From NCBI RefSeq assembly GCF_001262505.1, contig NZ_KQ410725.1, forward strand, positions 248,001 to 312,000: a stretch of DNA of 64,000 bases. Reading direction: 5' to 3'. Shown piece by piece: positions 62,718 to 64,000 of this stretch. Position 1 is the stretch's first letter. Each line of letters begins with the position of its first letter. Source of the DNA: Shinella sp. SUS2. Its GTDB lineage: Bacteria > Pseudomonadota > Alphaproteobacteria > Rhizobiales > Rhizobiaceae. The position numbers were made by a program, and so were the translations under genes. The notes below the pieces were generated by a model. That model made no database searches. It had not been told where the DNA came from and saw only the letters and a list, made by a program, of their open reading frames with translations.

Positions 62718-63549
62718 ATGGTTGCGAATGAACCGACTTTGCAAGACGGGGGCGACACACCGCCGCCCTTGCTGCAGGCCCTGAACCTCTCAAAAACCTT
62801 CAACAAGGTTCCCGCCCTCATCGATGGGCGGATCACGCTGCGGGCCGGCACCGTGAACGCGCTCTGCGGGGGCAACGGCGCCGGCAAATCGACCTTCCTC
62901 GGCATTCTGATGGGGCTGCTGCGACGCGATTCGGGAAGGGTCTCCATCCGCGGCAGGGAGGTCGAATTCGGATCGCCGGCCGACGCGCTCGATGCAGGCG
63001 TCGCCATCATCACACAGGAGCTCAGCCCGTTTCTCGACATGACCGTGGCCGAGAACCTCTATCTCGGCAGGGAGCAGCGGCGCGGCCGTTTCTTCGTCGA
63101 CGACCGGCGCATGCGCGCGGAGGCCGAGGATATCCTCGCGCGCCTCAAGTTTGACATCCCGGTCAGCGCCCGGCTGCGCGATCTCTCCGTTGCCCAGTCG
63201 CAACTCGTCGAGATCACCAAGGCGATCAGCCGGCGCAGCGACATCCTGATCATGGACGAGCCGACATCGGCCATCGGCGAACGCGAAACGCAGATGCTCT
63301 TCGACGCGATCCGTACCCTGACGGCCGAGGGCGTCGGCATCATCTACGTTTCCCATCGCCTGACGGAAATCTTCGAAATCTCTGATGACTATACCGTCTT
63401 CCGCGACGGCCGCTTCGTCGAGGGCGGAGCCATATCGAATATCGACCGCAAGGGTCTCATCCGGTCGATCGTCGGCCGGGACCTGCTGGATCACCGCCGC
63501 GAGCCAAAATCCTTCGACACCGAAAAACCTTTGCTGGAGGCCCGCGGTT
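62718..63549 (+). pseudogene. Truncated RbsA/XylG-type sugar ABC ATPase (first half only)
   Basis: From ATG 62718 the protein begins normally: Walker A CGGNGAGKSTFL, the Q-loop ITQELSPFLDMTVAEN, signature LSVAQSQLVEITKA, Walker B DILIMDEPTSAI and H-loop YVSHRLTEIFEI, then the linker up to LLEARGFSAK at about residue 280. Members of this family are about 500 residues with a second ATPase domain. Here that half is absent: the same frame runs into out-of-frame permease sequence. A deletion or an assembly join has removed it. The gene is probably non-functional as drawn. Confidence 0.8.
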
Positions 63550-64000
63550 TTTCGGCAAAGAATCGGAACGCTGATCGCCCGCTACGGCATCGTGATCTCG
63601 TTCGTGTTGCTCTTCATCATCCTGTCCCTTGCCTCGTCCAACTTCCTGTCGACGAACAATCTGCTCAACGTCCTTCGGCAGGTGTCGATCAACGGCGTGC
63701 TGGCGGTCGGAATGACCTATGTCATCCTCACCGCGGGGATCGACCTGTCGATCGGTTCGCTGCTGGCCTTGGCCGGCGCGGTGGCCGCAAGCCTGGTTAC
63801 CGGCGCGGATGCGTTCAACCCGGCAATCGCGGTGCTTGCCGGCATCGCCACCGGCGCCGCCTGCGGCGTCGTCAACGGCGGCATCATCGCCTATTTCAAG
63901 GTGCCGGCATTCGTCACCACGCTCGGCATGCTGAGCGTGGCGCGCGGCGCGACGCTGCTCTACAGCGGCGGCCGCCCCATCCCCAATCTCAGCCCGGAAT
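63550..64000 (+). pseudogene. RbsC-type sugar ABC permease, 5' end missing and 3' end beyond window
   Basis: From about 63550 a second frame encodes a branched-chain/ribose-type permease: GTLIARYGIVISFVLLFIIL, NLLNVLRQVSINGVLAVGMT, YVILTAGIDLSIGSLLALAG and VPAFVTTLGMLSVARG. These are the conserved RbsC segments with membrane helices. The frame has no start codon where it begins, being joined directly to the truncated ATPase in another frame, and the C-terminus continues past the window end. No RbsB-like binding protein is visible in the window. Confidence 0.75.

Overview
The window is high-GC DNA that is almost entirely protein coding. Its gene content is typical of a Rhizobiaceae-type alphaproteobacterium (Sinorhizobium/Ensifer, Shinella, Rhizobium or Agrobacterium relatives): DUF1127 mini-proteins beside a LysR regulator, several ABC uptake operons with dedicated regulators, PleD-like receivers, an OxyR/KatG pair and a tagatose kinase/GatZ pair. 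I assign the genus only by inference. By eye I found no tRNA, rRNA, CRISPR array, insertion sequence or phage gene.

Layout. (1) 92-7291, plus strand: a one-carbon block with a DUF1638 protein, a formyltransferase-like protein, a small 'virulence factor' family protein, a split methylenetetrahydrofolate reductase (Cys-rich MetV-like protein plus MetF), a methyltetrahydrofolate:corrinoid methyltransferase, a small phasin-like protein and a ferredoxin-ASKHA corrinoid activator. The corrinoid protein and substrate methyltransferase are not in the window. (2) 7503-23635: mixed chromosomal genes. These are two small secreted proteins, a LysR regulator with two DUF1127 proteins sharing a promoter motif, a GNAT acetyltransferase, a GlxA/GbdR-type AraC regulator, two paralogous double-receiver proteins (one with GGDEF, one with a degenerate first receiver), an MscS-type channel, a DUF924 protein, a lysozyme-fold RTX protein, a DUF3307 protein, oxyR/katG and an unlisted 59-residue small ORF. 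(3) 23730-27500: an iron/aminoethylphosphonate-type ABC operon behind an apparent Pho box. (4) 27844-33363: an EamA exporter, two secreted hypotheticals, a tautomerase, a TerC protein and succinate-semialdehyde dehydrogenase. (5) 33570-37413: FMO-like oxidase, LysR and PuuC-type aldehyde dehydrogenase. (6) 37681-45962: an eight-gene operon with a dimethylglycine/N-methylproline-demethylase-like flavoenzyme, a PotABCD-type transporter, RidA, DUF1028 and an M20 deacylase. (7) 45985-48815: divergent BenE transporter and MocR regulator. (8) 48887-57777: a CUT1 sugar ABC transporter, GMC oxidoreductase, GntR/UTRA regulator, ROK kinase and double-SIS isomerase/deaminase, with the same operator-like sequence at two promoters. 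(9) 57866-64000: GatZ-like protein, PfkB kinase, ROK repressor and sugar 3-epimerase on the minus strand, divergent from an RbsA/RbsC-type transporter that is visibly broken: half the ATPase is missing and the permease follows in another reading frame.

How the parts may fit. Regions 5-6 look like catabolism of a nitrogenous, probably N-methylated compound. Demethylation releases one-carbon units that the folate block in region 1 could handle. Region 8 looks like amino-sugar uptake and conversion to fructose-6-phosphate. Region 9 looks like ketohexose use through D-tagatose-6-phosphate to fructose-6-phosphate. The pathway assignments are inferences from family membership and gene order.
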